Assembly (NCBI GenBank): GCA_947467125.1
Contig: CANIGN010000005.1
Location: forward strand, 1-32,183
Direction of reading: 5' to 3'
DNA: 32,183 nucleotides
Source of the DNA: Bacteriovoracaceae bacterium
GTDB taxonomy: Bacteria; Bdellovibrionota; UBA2428
Shown: positions 8,130 to 15,866 of the stretch, in pieces
How the letters are laid out: the number at the start of each line of letters is the position of its first letter
Position numbering within the stretch: position 1 is the first letter of the stretch
Translations under genes and position numbers: made by a program
Notes under the pieces: model-generated
Database searches by the model: none
Told to the model about the DNA's origin: nothing
The model's input: only the letters and a program-made list of their open reading frames with translations

Positions 8130-9272
8130 TTATCCTGTTGGTTTTTTATGTAAGAGTGCGGTGTCTAGCCCCGTCTTGCCTACATAAGAGACATTTGTGG
8201 CAAGATTTTGGACTTCTTTTGGAGTCCATTGTGCGAAGAGGTTTTTGTCATTCGCAGCTTCCCATGCAACGGTTCCATCGATTACACCTGCTTTAACAGC
8301 CTCAAGGAGAGCTTGATCGAGAATTTGCATTCCTTCTCGTTTTGCAGTCTGCATGATGGATCCAATTTGATAGGTTTTTTCTTCGCGAATTAAATTTGCA
8401 ACTGCAGAATTGTTTACAAGGATATCGTGAAAAGCCATTCGTGATTTTCCGTCTTTTGTAGGGACGAGTTTTTGAGAAATAATCACACGTAAGCTTTCTG
8501 AAAGCATTGATCTAATTTGCGCTTGAGCGCTTCCTTCAAACGAATCAATGATACGGTCCAAAGATTTGGGTGCGCTATTTGTGTGAAGGGTTCCAAAAAC
8601 TAAGTGGCCTGTTTCTGCAGCTGTAATTGCAAGTTGTATGGTTTCTTGGTCACGCATCTCACCCACAAGAATACAGTCGGGGTCTTCACGAAGAGCAGCC
8701 TTGAGGGCGTCCTTGAAGGATGTGAAGTGTTTTCCGAGTTCGCGTTGGTTCATGAGGCCTTTTTGAGATTCATGCTGAAACTCAATCGGATCTTCGAGAG
8801 TAATGATATGACCCTTATCGTTGCGGTTAATGTGGTCAATCATCGCCGCAAGGGTTGTTGATTTTCCCGATCCAGTAGGTCCTGTCACAATGACGAGACC
8901 GTTTGGAAAGGAGCAAGCCATTTTGCAAATGGGAGGAAGGTTGAGCATTTCAATTGTGGGCGCAGTAGAAGGCAAACTTCGAAAGACAGCGGATATTCCG
9001 TGTTTTTGATAAAAATAATTTACGCGAAAAATTCCTAAGTTATTTACCTTAATAGAAAAGTCGAGTTGTTTGTTTTGAGCGAGTTCTTGTTTGTTTGAAG
9101 CTGAAATGATGGAGCCTAACATTTCTTCAAGAACTTTGGGGTTGAAGGGTGCCATTTCCAACTTCAACATTTCACCTCTCACTCTGACAAAGGGAACAGA
9201 GTTTGAGGCAAGATGGAGGTCGGATCCCTTTTCTTTGACAAGAGTTTGTAAAAGAGTCATCAAATTAGACAT
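8130..9272 (-). CDS. pilT: Type IV pilus twitching-motility ATPase PilT
   Basis: A hexameric secretion-type ATPase that retracts type IV pili. The protein is about 380 residues, close to other PilT proteins. Motifs include an N-terminal KEKGSDLHL stretch, Walker A GPTGSGKSTT near residues 128-137, an Asp box (ITLEDPIEF), Walker B DCILVGEMRD, and a His box GHLVFGTLHTNSA. The AIRNLIRE-like motif of PilT is present as AVANLIREEK, which favours PilT over PilB. I use the ATG at 9272; the frame also opens one codon earlier at a TTG. A GATAAA lies 7 bases upstream of the ATG on the minus strand, so a leaderless transcript is possible but the -35 is poor. No other pilus gene is in the window. Confidence 0.95.
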   Translation of the reverse strand: MSNLMTLLQTLVKEKGSDLHLASNSVPFVRVRGEMLKLEMAPFNPKVLEEMLGSIISASNKQELAQNKQLDFSIKVNNLGIFRVNYFYQKHGISAVFRSLPSTAPTIEMLNLPPICKMACSFPNGLVIVTGPTGSGKSTTLAAMIDHINRNDKGHIITLEDPIEFQHESQKGLMNQRELGKHFTSFKDALKAALREDPDCILVGEMRDQETIQLAITAAETGHLVFGTLHTNSAPKSLDRIIDSFEGSAQAQIRSMLSESLRVIISQKLVPTKDGKSRMAFHDILVNNSAVANLIREEKTYQIGSIMQTAKREGMQILDQALLEAVKAGVIDGTVAWEAANDKNLFAQWTPKEVQNLATNVSYVGKTGLDTALLHKKPTG

Positions 9273-9376
9273 CAAAGTTTTTATCGGACTTTCGATAAGG
9301 AACTAGAAGAAAGTCTTGTTAAATTTGTGGAAGCGACAAATTTATGACAGCCAATCAAAAGCTAGGAGAATGTTGA

Positions 9377-10936
9377 ATGGGTTCGAGTGAAATTTTAATC
9401 AGTCGGAGCGTGGGGGAAACTCGCGTTGCACGTTTAGAAAATGGTGAGTTAACAGAATTTTTAGTGGAACGTGAAAATGTTAAATCTTTGTTAGGAGGAA
9501 TCTACAAAGGAAGAGTTTCTCGAGTTCTTCCGGGAATGCAGGCGGCATTCGTTGATTTGGGATTATCAAAAACTGGGTTTTTATATGTTGATCTTGTGGT
9601 AGATCCTGAAGCTCAACACAGTCAGGCTATTGAAGATGTGATTGATCCAGAAGAAGCGCATTCTCAAAACGATGAGGAAGAGGGTGCTTCTGAGTTTAGT
9701 GTGAACCCAGAGAGAAGAAAAAATAGACCTATTCAGGAATTGCTCCGCGAAGGAGAAGATATTCTTGTTCAAGTTACCAAAGAACCTATGGGCACAAAGG
9801 GCCCCCGTCTTACGGGTTATGTGAGTTTACCGGGACGGTATTTGGTTTATCTTCCGGACAGTCATACCCTTGGGGTTTCACGAAGGATTGAAGACGCAGA
9901 AGAAAGAAATCGTCTCAAAGAAATTGTTGAAAAAATTCGTCCTCCAAAAGGCGGTATTATTGTTCGCACTGTTGCAGAAGGTGCAAGCGAAAAAAACTTA
10001 AGAGATGATCTTGAATATATTTTGAAGGTTTGGGGAAATCTAAAAAAGTCTTTTGAAAAGCAAAAATCAATCGGGCTTTTATGGCAGGATTTTGATTTGT
10101 CTCTTCGAATCGTTCGGGACCGAGTGACGGATGATGTGGAGCGAATTCTTGTTGACGATTTACATCTGTTTAAACAGATGACCAAATTTATCCAACTTTT
10201 TTCTTCAAAAATGAAAAAGAAAGTAGAGCTTTTTGTCCAAACAACAACGCCTCTTTTTGAAACATATGGAATTGAAACGGAAGTGAATCGAGCGACTGCT
10301 CGAAAGGTTTGGCTCAAATCCGGTGGATATATTTTGATTGATGAAACGGAGGCTTTGATTTCGATCGACGTGAATACGGGGCGCTTTGTAGGCAAAAGAA
10401 ATTTAGAGGAAACGCTTCTTCTTACAAATTTAGAAGCTCTCAAAGAGATTGCGTATCAAATTCGCTTAAGAAATTTAGGGGGGATCATTGTTGTTGATTT
10501 TATTGATATGGAAAGACTTGAACATCGCGAACAGGTTTATTCATCTTTTTGCGAAGAAATGAAAAAGGATCCTGTGAAGACTCAGGTGTATCCAATGAGT
10601 CCTTTGGGGTTGGTTGAGCTTACAAGAAAGAGAACAAGAGAGAGTTTGTCTAAAACTCTGACTTGTCCGTGTCCTGTCTGTGATGGATGGGGACACGTTG
10701 AGTCAAAAGAAACCTTTGCCTATAGAATTTTTAGAGCTTGTGAGAAAGAATCAAAGCTAGCGGTCGAAGGTCAGGGGCTTGTTTTGTATCTGCCTCCGGA
10801 TATGGCCACTTTTGTAACAGAGTCGCTGAAGGGTTTTTTGGAAGATTTGGAGAAAAAGCTTTCAAAGCGAGTCATGATTCGGGTGGACGAGGACTTATTG
10901 CCTCGGGAGTTTGAAGTTTACGCACATGACCTGTAG
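9377..10936 (+). CDS. rng: Ribonuclease E/G family endoribonuclease
   Basis: An endoribonuclease of rRNA maturation and mRNA decay. At 519 residues it has RNase G-like length, without the long scaffold tail of RNase E. The N-terminus has the S1 domain (GIYKGRVSRVLPGMQAAFVDLG). Inside it an acidic insertion (about residues 75-118, rich in Asp, Glu and Gln) precedes the IQELLREGEDILVQV strand. Catalytic residues are visible: D331 in DVNTGR and D374/D377 in VDFIDM. The zinc-link is CPCPVCDGWG near residue 433. AGGAGA about 8 bases before the ATG at 9377 is a good ribosome binding site. It leads the rightward cluster that continues past the DnaA-box region. Confidence 0.95.
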   Translation: MGSSEILISRSVGETRVARLENGELTEFLVERENVKSLLGGIYKGRVSRVLPGMQAAFVDLGLSKTGFLYVDLVVDPEAQHSQAIEDVIDPEEAHSQNDEEEGASEFSVNPERRKNRPIQELLREGEDILVQVTKEPMGTKGPRLTGYVSLPGRYLVYLPDSHTLGVSRRIEDAEERNRLKEIVEKIRPPKGGIIVRTVAEGASEKNLRDDLEYILKVWGNLKKSFEKQKSIGLLWQDFDLSLRIVRDRVTDDVERILVDDLHLFKQMTKFIQLFSSKMKKKVELFVQTTTPLFETYGIETEVNRATARKVWLKSGGYILIDETEALISIDVNTGRFVGKRNLEETLLLTNLEALKEIAYQIRLRNLGGIIVVDFIDMERLEHREQVYSSFCEEMKKDPVKTQVYPMSPLGLVELTRKRTRESLSKTLTCPCPVCDGWGHVESKETFAYRIFRACEKESKLAVEGQGLVLYLPPDMATFVTESLKGFLEDLEKKLSKRVMIRVDEDLLPREFEVYAHDL

Positions 10937-10956
10937 CTTTTTTTCAGGGGTCAATA

Positions 10957-10985
10957 TTAAAATTTTAAATCAATTTTTTAATTGA
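10957..10985. other. AT-rich patch, possible DNA-unwinding element
   Basis: Nearly all A/T, with a small hairpin-forming palindrome (TCAATT-TTTT-AATTGA) near its right end. It lies just after the rng stop and before the phased repeats. It could be a duplex-unwinding element if the region is an origin, or simply a spacer or weak terminator for rng. Confidence 0.35.
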
Positions 10986-11040
10986 GGAAAACTCTGTATT
11001 TGGTCGAAATAACCGCTTTGACCCACAAGTGCCTCGACAC

Positions 11041-11090
11041 CTGAAAATAGATGAAAATAGCTAAAAATAGCTAAAATCAGGCGAAAACAG
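11041..11090 (+). repeat. Five tandem 10-bp A-tract repeats
   Basis: Read in register the units are CTGAAAATAG, ATGAAAATAG, CTAAAAATAG, CTAAAATCAG and GCGAAAACAG. The A-tract recurs every 10 bases, so it faces the same side of the helix each turn and should bend the DNA. The array ends 10 bases before the first exact DnaA box. Iteron-like or bent DNA next to DnaA boxes is common at origins. A binding array for another regulator is the alternative. Confidence 0.7.
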
Positions 11091-11100
11091 GTTCTTTTAG

Positions 11101-11132
11101 TTATCCACATTTTATGTGAATAACTTTCCACA
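11101..11132. promoter_or_regulatory. DnaA-box cluster (three adjacent sites)
   Basis: TTATCCACA at 11101-11109 on the plus strand is the consensus DnaA box. TGTGAATAA at 11115-11123 reads TTATTCACA on the minus strand, also within TTATNCACA. CTTTCCACA at 11124-11132 matches 7 of 9 on the plus strand. The first two face each other, 5 bases apart. A further 7-of-9 site, TGACCCACA, is at 11019-11027. Confidence 0.75.
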
Positions 11133-11186
11133 TAATCGTAAGAGCTTTTTAAAAGAGAGTTCAGATCGTAAGTCCTGTAGAAAGCC

Positions 11187-11195
11187 TGTGGATAA
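11187..11195 (-). promoter_or_regulatory. DnaA box (exact consensus)
   Basis: TGTGGATAA on the plus strand is TTATCCACA on the minus strand. It is the third exact match to TTATNCACA within 95 bases, and lies about 108 bases before the start codon of the DnaA-like gene. Confidence 0.7.
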
Positions 11196-11262
11196 CTCTG
11201 GAGCAGGGGGGCTTTATGGCTCGCCGCACAAGCGACAATTTGGGGGCACTTTTTCTTCAAGT

Positions 11263-11276
11263 CTGTAATAAAACAG
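11263..11276. promoter_or_regulatory. Small inverted repeat CTGT-N6-ACAG before the DnaA-like gene
   Basis: CTGT AATAAA ACAG lies 26 bases before the GTG start. It overlaps a possible -10 (TAATAA), so it could be an operator. It is not a standard E. coli LexA box, which has 8 bases between the half-sites. Confidence 0.3.
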
Positions 11277-11302
11277 TAAGTCTCTAGAAAGAAACTCTTA
11301 TT

Positions 11303-12772
11303 GTGAGGGAAAATTTTATTGCCTCTACGGCAACTCGTGCGGAAAAAAACGGAGATTCTCATTCTCGCACGTCTTTAGCTCTTACAAAATACTGGGAACG
11401 TCATGAAGGCCTTGCGCAAATTGGTGAGCGCTATCTTTCAAGAGCAAAAATTCGCAAAGAAGCAGGCGGCCTTCTATTCATTGTTCCGACAAGTTTTCAT
11501 CTTAAAGTTATTCAACCTTGGAAAGAAGTTCTTGAATCGACACTCAATGAAAAAATTGTAGGCTTTGAGGTTTCGCGAGAAGAGAAAAAAACTCCGTCAG
11601 TTGATTTTTCTCGTGTGCAATCTCAGCAGTCTGCACAGAGCGAATCCTCCACTCAGCTTCCTTCTACGCAACTTTCTATTCAGCTTTCACCCGTGAATCC
11701 ACAAGTAGATCGAGTGGAAAGGGAACGCATGCGTCGAATTGTGGCGCCTTATTTTGTTTCTTCTCCTGCGTTAGAAGTTCCCACTCAGTTAGTTTCTCGT
11801 TGGGCAAATCAAATCAAATTTGGAAATCAAGTTTTGTGGGTCTATGGAGCGCCTGGAAGTGGAAAAACCACATTGCTTCGCCAGCTCAACCATTGGATCA
11901 GTCTTGATTATCGAATGGAATTTATTGATGTGATGTCTTTTTTCCACGAATGGAGAAAAGCTCTCGATCAAAACAACACCTTTGCTTTCATTAAAAAATA
12001 TCGAAGAGAAACGGATGTTTTCGTTCTCGAAAATATCGAAGAGCTAAGAGGAAAAGTCGGAACTCAGCAAGAGCTTCTTTTCACTTTGAATACGCTTTCT
12101 GATAGAGGGGCTTCCTTTGCGGTTTCAAGTTCTCTTTCTCCTCAAGATTTAAAAGAAGATTTGGATCCACAGCTTTATAGTCGTCTTTTGTCTGGTTTAG
12201 CTGTGGAATTGGCTGCTCCTGATAAAAGCTTTAAAGAAAATCTTTGGCGTCATTTAATGGCTCAACATGGATTATCTGAGGTTCAAGTAGATTTGGGAGT
12301 TCTTGAAAAACTTTTCAATTTAAAACTTTCAACAGCACGAAAAGTTCAAACTGTTTTCATCAATGCAATTGCGCGTCTGAGTGTATCGGGTCGTTTGCAG
12401 TTGCAAGATGTTTATGAATTTGAAGGCATTCATGCTCCTCAAGTTCTTCCGATGACCTCAACGGGGATGAATCCTCGTCAGTTGATAGAGCGAGTTGCAA
12501 AACTTTCTGGTATCAGCACGAGTGCTGTTCTAGGAAAAGGACGCCGCGCAGATGTGGTGTTGGCTCGCAAGTTTATCTTTCTTTCTCTTTCACGCATGCT
12601 GGGAATGACGAATACTTCCATTGCTCACTATGTAGAAAAAGATCCCTCTACTGTTTGTCATGCTCTCAAAACGATTCAAGAAGATCTTCTCAACAATCGT
12701 CATGTTGCTAAGCAGTGGAACTGGATATGCTCTGAGTTGGGTTTAAAAGAAACCTCTTACAGCACCCATTGA
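11303..12772 (+). CDS. Divergent DnaA-like replication initiator / DnaA paralogue
   Basis: About 489 residues with the full DnaA plan. Domain I is around residues 25-90 (LLFIVPTSFHLKVIQPW). A Gln/Ser/Pro-rich linker reaches ~145, an AAA+ domain follows, then a C-terminal helix-turn-helix domain (~390-485). Walker A is GAPGSGKTTL (~183-192). Walker B reads VFVLENIEEL where typical DnaA has LLIDDIQ, so both acidic residues are changed (to Glu and Asn). The box VII arginine is kept (LYSRLLSG), as is a sensor-2-like STARKVQ. In the recognition motif, family DHTTVLHA is DPSTVCHA here (Asp at residue 447). It could be a second DnaA or a fast-evolving main initiator. The GTG at 11303 is the earliest start, and no Shine-Dalgarno is visible. 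The gene follows the DnaA-box region. Confidence 0.8.
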   Translation: MRENFIASTATRAEKNGDSHSRTSLALTKYWERHEGLAQIGERYLSRAKIRKEAGGLLFIVPTSFHLKVIQPWKEVLESTLNEKIVGFEVSREEKKTPSVDFSRVQSQQSAQSESSTQLPSTQLSIQLSPVNPQVDRVERERMRRIVAPYFVSSPALEVPTQLVSRWANQIKFGNQVLWVYGAPGSGKTTLLRQLNHWISLDYRMEFIDVMSFFHEWRKALDQNNTFAFIKKYRRETDVFVLENIEELRGKVGTQQELLFTLNTLSDRGASFAVSSSLSPQDLKEDLDPQLYSRLLSGLAVELAAPDKSFKENLWRHLMAQHGLSEVQVDLGVLEKLFNLKLSTARKVQTVFINAIARLSVSGRLQLQDVYEFEGIHAPQVLPMTSTGMNPRQLIERVAKLSGISTSAVLGKGRRADVVLARKFIFLSLSRMLGMTNTSIAHYVEKDPSTVCHALKTIQEDLLNNRHVAKQWNWICSELGLKETSYSTH

Positions 12773-12797
12773 AGTGTGTGGAATGTGGCTCTAAACT
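12770..12797 (+). promoter_or_regulatory. Promoter for the PhoH gene, leaderless layout
   Basis: TTGAAG (12770-12775), a 16-bp spacer and TAAACT (12792-12797) are followed by 6 bases and the GTG at 12804. Transcription would start at or beside the start codon. The -35 overlaps the last codons of the DnaA-like gene. Confidence 0.5.
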
Positions 12798-12803
12798 CAG
12801 GCT

Positions 12804-14132
12804 GTGGGAGCCAAAAAAACATTTGTCCTCGATACGAACGTTCTTCTTTTTGATGCGCAAGCAATTTATAAGTTCAATGACAATGATGTGGTTATTCCCA
12901 TTTCAGTCATTGAAGAAATAGATCGCTTCAAAAAAGATTTGAATGAAGTGGGTCGCAACGCTCGTCAATTTAGTCGCAACCTCGATAATTTAAGGTCGAA
13001 GGGATCTCTCTCGACAGGAATTAAAATCGAGACGGGTGGAACTCTTCGTGTTGAGTTGAACGATGAGAAATTGCAACTACCTGCGATGCTTGTTGGCGAA
13101 AAAGCAGACAATAGAATTCTTGCTGTTGCTTATAATCTTTTAAAAAAGAAATCAGCTAAAGCTGTTGTCTTTATTACAAAAGATACAAACTTACGCCTCA
13201 AGGCAGATGCCTTGGGAATTCCCGCTGAAGATTATGAAACCTCTCATGTCAGCATTGAAGAGTTGTATTCGGGGATGGGAGTTTTTGAAGTTAGTTCCAA
13301 AGAAATTACAGCTTTTTATACGGATCGTCGTTTAGCTTTTGAGCGTCCGGATCTTTATCCCAATCAATTTGTTATTTTGAGAGATCAATTGAACCCCAGT
13401 CACTCAGCTGTCGGGCGTTATGATTTACGTCAAGGAGCGATTCTTCCTATCATAAAATCTCCAGAGGGAGTTTGGGGTTTGCATCCTAAAAACGTTGAGC
13501 AAAGTTTTGCTCTCGATTTGCTTTTGAATGATGAAATTCAATTGGTGACTCTTGTAGGAAAAGCGGGAACAGGAAAAACTTTGCTTGCGATTGCTGCAGG
13601 CTTGTTAAAAACTTTGGATGAGGGGAAATTTCAAAAGTTACTCGTTTCGCGTCCAATTTTTCCAATGGGTAAAGACGTAGGTTACCTCCCTGGTGATATT
13701 GAGCAAAAATTAAATCCTTGGATGCAGCCTGTGTTTGATAACATTGAGTTTTTGATGGGCGGAGCAGAGAATCGTCGTCGAAGTAGCAGTGTCGTGCGCG
13801 GAATGCAGGAACTTATTAATCAAGGTATGTTGCAAGTTGAAGCTCTCACTTACATTCGTGGAAGAAGTATTCCGAATCAGTTTTTGATTGTCGATGAAGC
13901 ACAAAACTTAACTCCACATGAAATTAAAACAATTCTTACTCGCGCGGGAGAAAATACAAAAATTGTATTAACGGGTGATTGCTACCAAATTGACAATCCT
14001 TATGTTGATAGCACGAGCAATGGTTTGGCTTATGTTGTCGAGCGTATGAAGCAGGAAGAAATTTCTGGTCATATTAGCTTGGTTAAAGGAGAGCGCTCGA
14101 TGCTTGCAGAATTAGCATCGAATCTATTGTAA
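12804..14132 (+). CDS. PIN-PhoH protein (PhoH2-type ATPase / ribonuclease)
   Basis: A two-domain protein of 442 residues. Residues 1-~150 form a PIN ribonuclease domain: FVLDTNVLLFD with the first catalytic Asp at position 10, then VIEEIDRFK and a FITKDTNLRLKA stretch with further acidic residues. The C-terminal half is a PhoH helicase-like ATPase with Walker A GKAGTGKT (~252-259), LVSRPIFPMGKDVGYLPGD, Walker B FLIVDEAQNLTPHE and a TGDCYQID motif. Homologues act on RNA as PIN-linked ATPases. The GTG at 12804 places the PIN strand seven residues in, as expected. The gene starts 31 bases after the DnaA-like stop and ends 2 bases before the PilZ gene, so those two are probably co-transcribed. 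Confidence 0.92.
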   Translation: MGAKKTFVLDTNVLLFDAQAIYKFNDNDVVIPISVIEEIDRFKKDLNEVGRNARQFSRNLDNLRSKGSLSTGIKIETGGTLRVELNDEKLQLPAMLVGEKADNRILAVAYNLLKKKSAKAVVFITKDTNLRLKADALGIPAEDYETSHVSIEELYSGMGVFEVSSKEITAFYTDRRLAFERPDLYPNQFVILRDQLNPSHSAVGRYDLRQGAILPIIKSPEGVWGLHPKNVEQSFALDLLLNDEIQLVTLVGKAGTGKTLLAIAAGLLKTLDEGKFQKLLVSRPIFPMGKDVGYLPGDIEQKLNPWMQPVFDNIEFLMGGAENRRRSSSVVRGMQELINQGMLQVEALTYIRGRSIPNQFLIVDEAQNLTPHEIKTILTRAGENTKIVLTGDCYQIDNPYVDSTSNGLAYVVERMKQEEISGHISLVKGERSMLAELASNLL

Positions 14133-14134
14133 TC

Positions 14135-14668
14135 ATGTTTGAAAATAGAAAATTTTATAGGATTCCCAGTCAAGCGCGCTTTATTTTGGGGAATTCTCAG
14201 AAAATTTTTACAGGTCGCTGTACAAATATTTCTTTTGGTGGAGGTTTTGTCCAGCTTCTTGATGTGACGGGATTGAAAAGTGGAGATCTTCTTAAGTGTG
14301 ATTTTGTACTTCATGAAGGTGGACAGGTTCTGACGGCTCAAGTTGAAGTCCGTAGGGTTTCTCAGGGGTCAGCGGATCCAACGGATCCGGTAGGAGTTGG
14401 GATTAGTTTTTCTGAGTTAATTGGGGCTTCTCAAAAAGAATTGTCTCAATTTGTTTTAGATCAAAAAAGAATATACGAGCTTTTAGGGGCTCTTCTAATG
14501 AACACAGAACCTGATTTGCGCTCAATAAGACCGTTGATTTCTAAGTTGCCGCTTCAGCGACAACCTAGCTTAAGAGATTTGCGAATTTTTGTGGAAGCAA
14601 CCTTGAAAGCAATTCAATTAGTTGAACAGAAGGGGACGTCGCTGCCCCCTTCTCCTGGTCTTTCTTGA
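14135..14668 (+). CDS. PilZ-domain protein (c-di-GMP binding)
   Basis: A 177-residue protein with one PilZ domain in the first ~105 residues. The RxxxR motif is RKFYR (residues 5-9), and the second motif is NISFGG (N31, S33, G36), matching D/N-x-S-x-x-G. Both ligand motifs are intact, so c-di-GMP binding is expected. The rest (~110-177) is helical with no domain I recognise. It begins 2 bases after the PhoH stop without its own promoter or clear ribosome site, which suggests translational coupling. Its target is not evident. It converges on the acyl-CoA dehydrogenase gene. Confidence 0.88.
   Translation: MFENRKFYRIPSQARFILGNSQKIFTGRCTNISFGGGFVQLLDVTGLKSGDLLKCDFVLHEGGQVLTAQVEVRRVSQGSADPTDPVGVGISFSELIGASQKELSQFVLDQKRIYELLGALLMNTEPDLRSIRPLISKLPLQRQPSLRDLRIFVEATLKAIQLVEQKGTSLPPSPGLS
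14628..14653. terminator. GC-rich hairpin at the 3' end of the PilZ gene
   Basis: AGAAGGGG (14628-14635) and CCCCTTCT (14646-14653) are exact inverted arms around a 10-base loop, inside the last codons of the PilZ gene. No proper run of T follows, only T-rich sequence to 14670. It is a possible terminator between convergent genes, not a textbook one. Confidence 0.3.
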
Positions 14669-14676
14669 TTTATTCG

Positions 14677-15825
14677 TTAAGCATTTCTTTCAAAAATTTC
14701 TTTTGAAATAATTAAGCGTTGAATCTGGCTTGTGCCTTCGTAGATTTGAAAAATCTTAGAGTCACGATAAAGTTTTTCTACAGGATATTCAGTGCTGTAT
14801 CCGTAACCGCCAAAAACTTGCACGGCATCTGTGCAGACTTTGTTACACATGTCGGCTGCAAAAGCTTTTGCCATGGCTGCAAATTTTGTATTTCTTCGGC
14901 CTTGATCGATTTCATGTGCCGACTTCCAAACAAGAAGACGGGCTGCTTCGATGTTCATTGCCATTTCTGCAATCATAAAACTCACCGCTTGATGTTTTGC
15001 GATAGGTACACCAAATGTTTTGCGTTCTGTTGCATACTTCATTGCATGATTCATGGCTGCTTTTGCAACACCGACTGCACCTGCGGCAACAGGTGGGCGA
15101 GTGTGGTCAAAAGCTTTCATCGCGATTTTGAATCCATCGCCTTCTGCTCCTAGGCGATACTTTGAGGGAATTTTTACATCCGTGAAAACAAGACCTCTTG
15201 TATCAGAGCATCTTTGACCAAGATTTTTTTCTTTTTTTCCAACTTCAATTCCCGGAGTACTTGCGGGAACGATGAATCCTGTCATTCCTTTAAAGCCAAG
15301 TTCTTTATTTGTGTAAGCAAGAACAAAATACCAGCTTGCAACAGAGGCGTTGGTAATCCACATCTTAGATCCATTGATGACATAATCATCGCCCACTTTT
15401 TTAGCAGTTGTTTTAATCCCTTGAACATCTGATCCAGCATGAGGCTCAGTCACACCATAAGCAGCCATCATAGGTTCTAGAGTCATGGGTGCGAGGAATT
15501 GTTTTTTTTGTTCATCGTTTCCGGCAACAATCAAAGGAGCTTGTGCAAGTCCATTGGCTTCGAGTGCAGTGTACATGCCACTGCAATAGCTTGAGAGTTC
15601 TTCTGCAATTAAGCAGCCATCTAAAACTGAAAGTCCTAAACCACCGTACTCTGGAGCAATGTGTGTGTTCATGAGTCCAAGCTCATGAGCTTTTTTGATA
15701 ATAGGCCATGGGTATTCGCCTGTTTGATCAAAATGCTCCACGTGTGGGCGCATTTCTTTTTCGCCAAAATCGCGAGCGAGTTCAATGAGGCTTTGTTGTT
15801 CAGGGCTTAAGTCGAAATTAGACAT
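14677..15825 (-). CDS. Acyl-CoA dehydrogenase
   Basis: An FAD enzyme making the first alpha-beta double bond in fatty-acid or branched acyl-CoA oxidation. Its 382 residues match the short/medium-chain group. Visible features are the FAD/substrate motifs [14 protein letters not shown] and [13 protein letters not shown], the [13 protein letters not shown] segment, [13 protein letters not shown], and the catalytic glutamate E363 in [10 protein letters not shown]. Glu at that place is typical of the ACADM/ACADS type rather than isovaleryl-CoA dehydrogenase. The exact chain length cannot be read from sequence. A promoter sits directly before the ATG at 15825, so it is probably transcribed alone. 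The upstream same-strand gene ends 41 bases away. Confidence 0.95.
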   Translation of the reverse strand: MSNFDLSPEQQSLIELARDFGEKEMRPHVEHFDQTGEYPWPIIKKAHELGLMNTHIAPEYGGLGLSVLDGCLIAEELSSYCSGMYTALEANGLAQAPLIVAGNDEQKKQFLAPMTLEPMMAAYGVTEPHAGSDVQGIKTTAKKVGDDYVINGSKMWITNASVASWYFVLAYTNKELGFKGMTGFIVPASTPGIEVGKKEKNLGQRCSDTRGLVFTDVKIPSKYRLGAEGDGFKIAMKAFDHTRPPVAAGAVGVAKAAMNHAMKYATERKTFGVPIAKHQAVSFMIAEMAMNIEAARLLVWKSAHEIDQGRRNTKFAAMAKAFAADMCNKVCTDAVQVFGGYGYSTEYPVEKLYRDSKIFQIYEGTSQIQRLIISKEIFERNA

Positions 15826-15831
15826 ATGTTT

Positions 15832-15859
15832 ATTCTAAGCAAGTCGTGAGAAAAAACAA
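15832..15859 (-). promoter_or_regulatory. Promoter for the acyl-CoA dehydrogenase gene, leaderless layout
   Basis: Read on the minus strand: TTGTTT (15859-15854), a 16-bp spacer, TAGAAT (15837-15832), 6 bases, then the ATG at 15825. The predicted transcript start coincides with the start codon, and there is no Shine-Dalgarno site. Confidence 0.5.
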
Positions 15860-15866
15860 AGGTTCT

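Larger units (their letters stand above)
10937..11302. other. Non-coding origin-like region upstream of the DnaA-like gene
   Basis: This 366-base stretch is the only long gene-free interval. From left to right it holds a very AT-rich patch (10957-10985), five 10-bp A-tract repeats, four DnaA-box-like sites close together plus one at 11187, and a small CTGT-N6-ACAG inverted repeat before the GTG of the DnaA-like gene. An open frame on the minus strand (10970-11362) crosses it but has no recognisable protein features. The combination resembles bacterial origins and dnaA promoters (established knowledge). Whether it fires as an origin cannot be seen from sequence. Confidence 0.6.

Noticed and set aside
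11041-11090. CRISPR array or DnaA-trio element
   Set aside because: Units are 10 bp and contiguous with no spacers, so not CRISPR; the TAG words recur every 10 bases rather than every 3, so not a DnaA-trio.
11263-11276. LexA (SOS) box before the DnaA-like gene
   Set aside because: CTGT and ACAG are separated by 6 bases, not the 8 of the E. coli type box; kept only as a small inverted repeat.
10970-11362. Minus-strand open frame of 130 codons across the origin-like region
   Set aside because: No domain-like pattern, unusual composition, and it overlaps both the DnaA boxes and the start of the DnaA-like gene.
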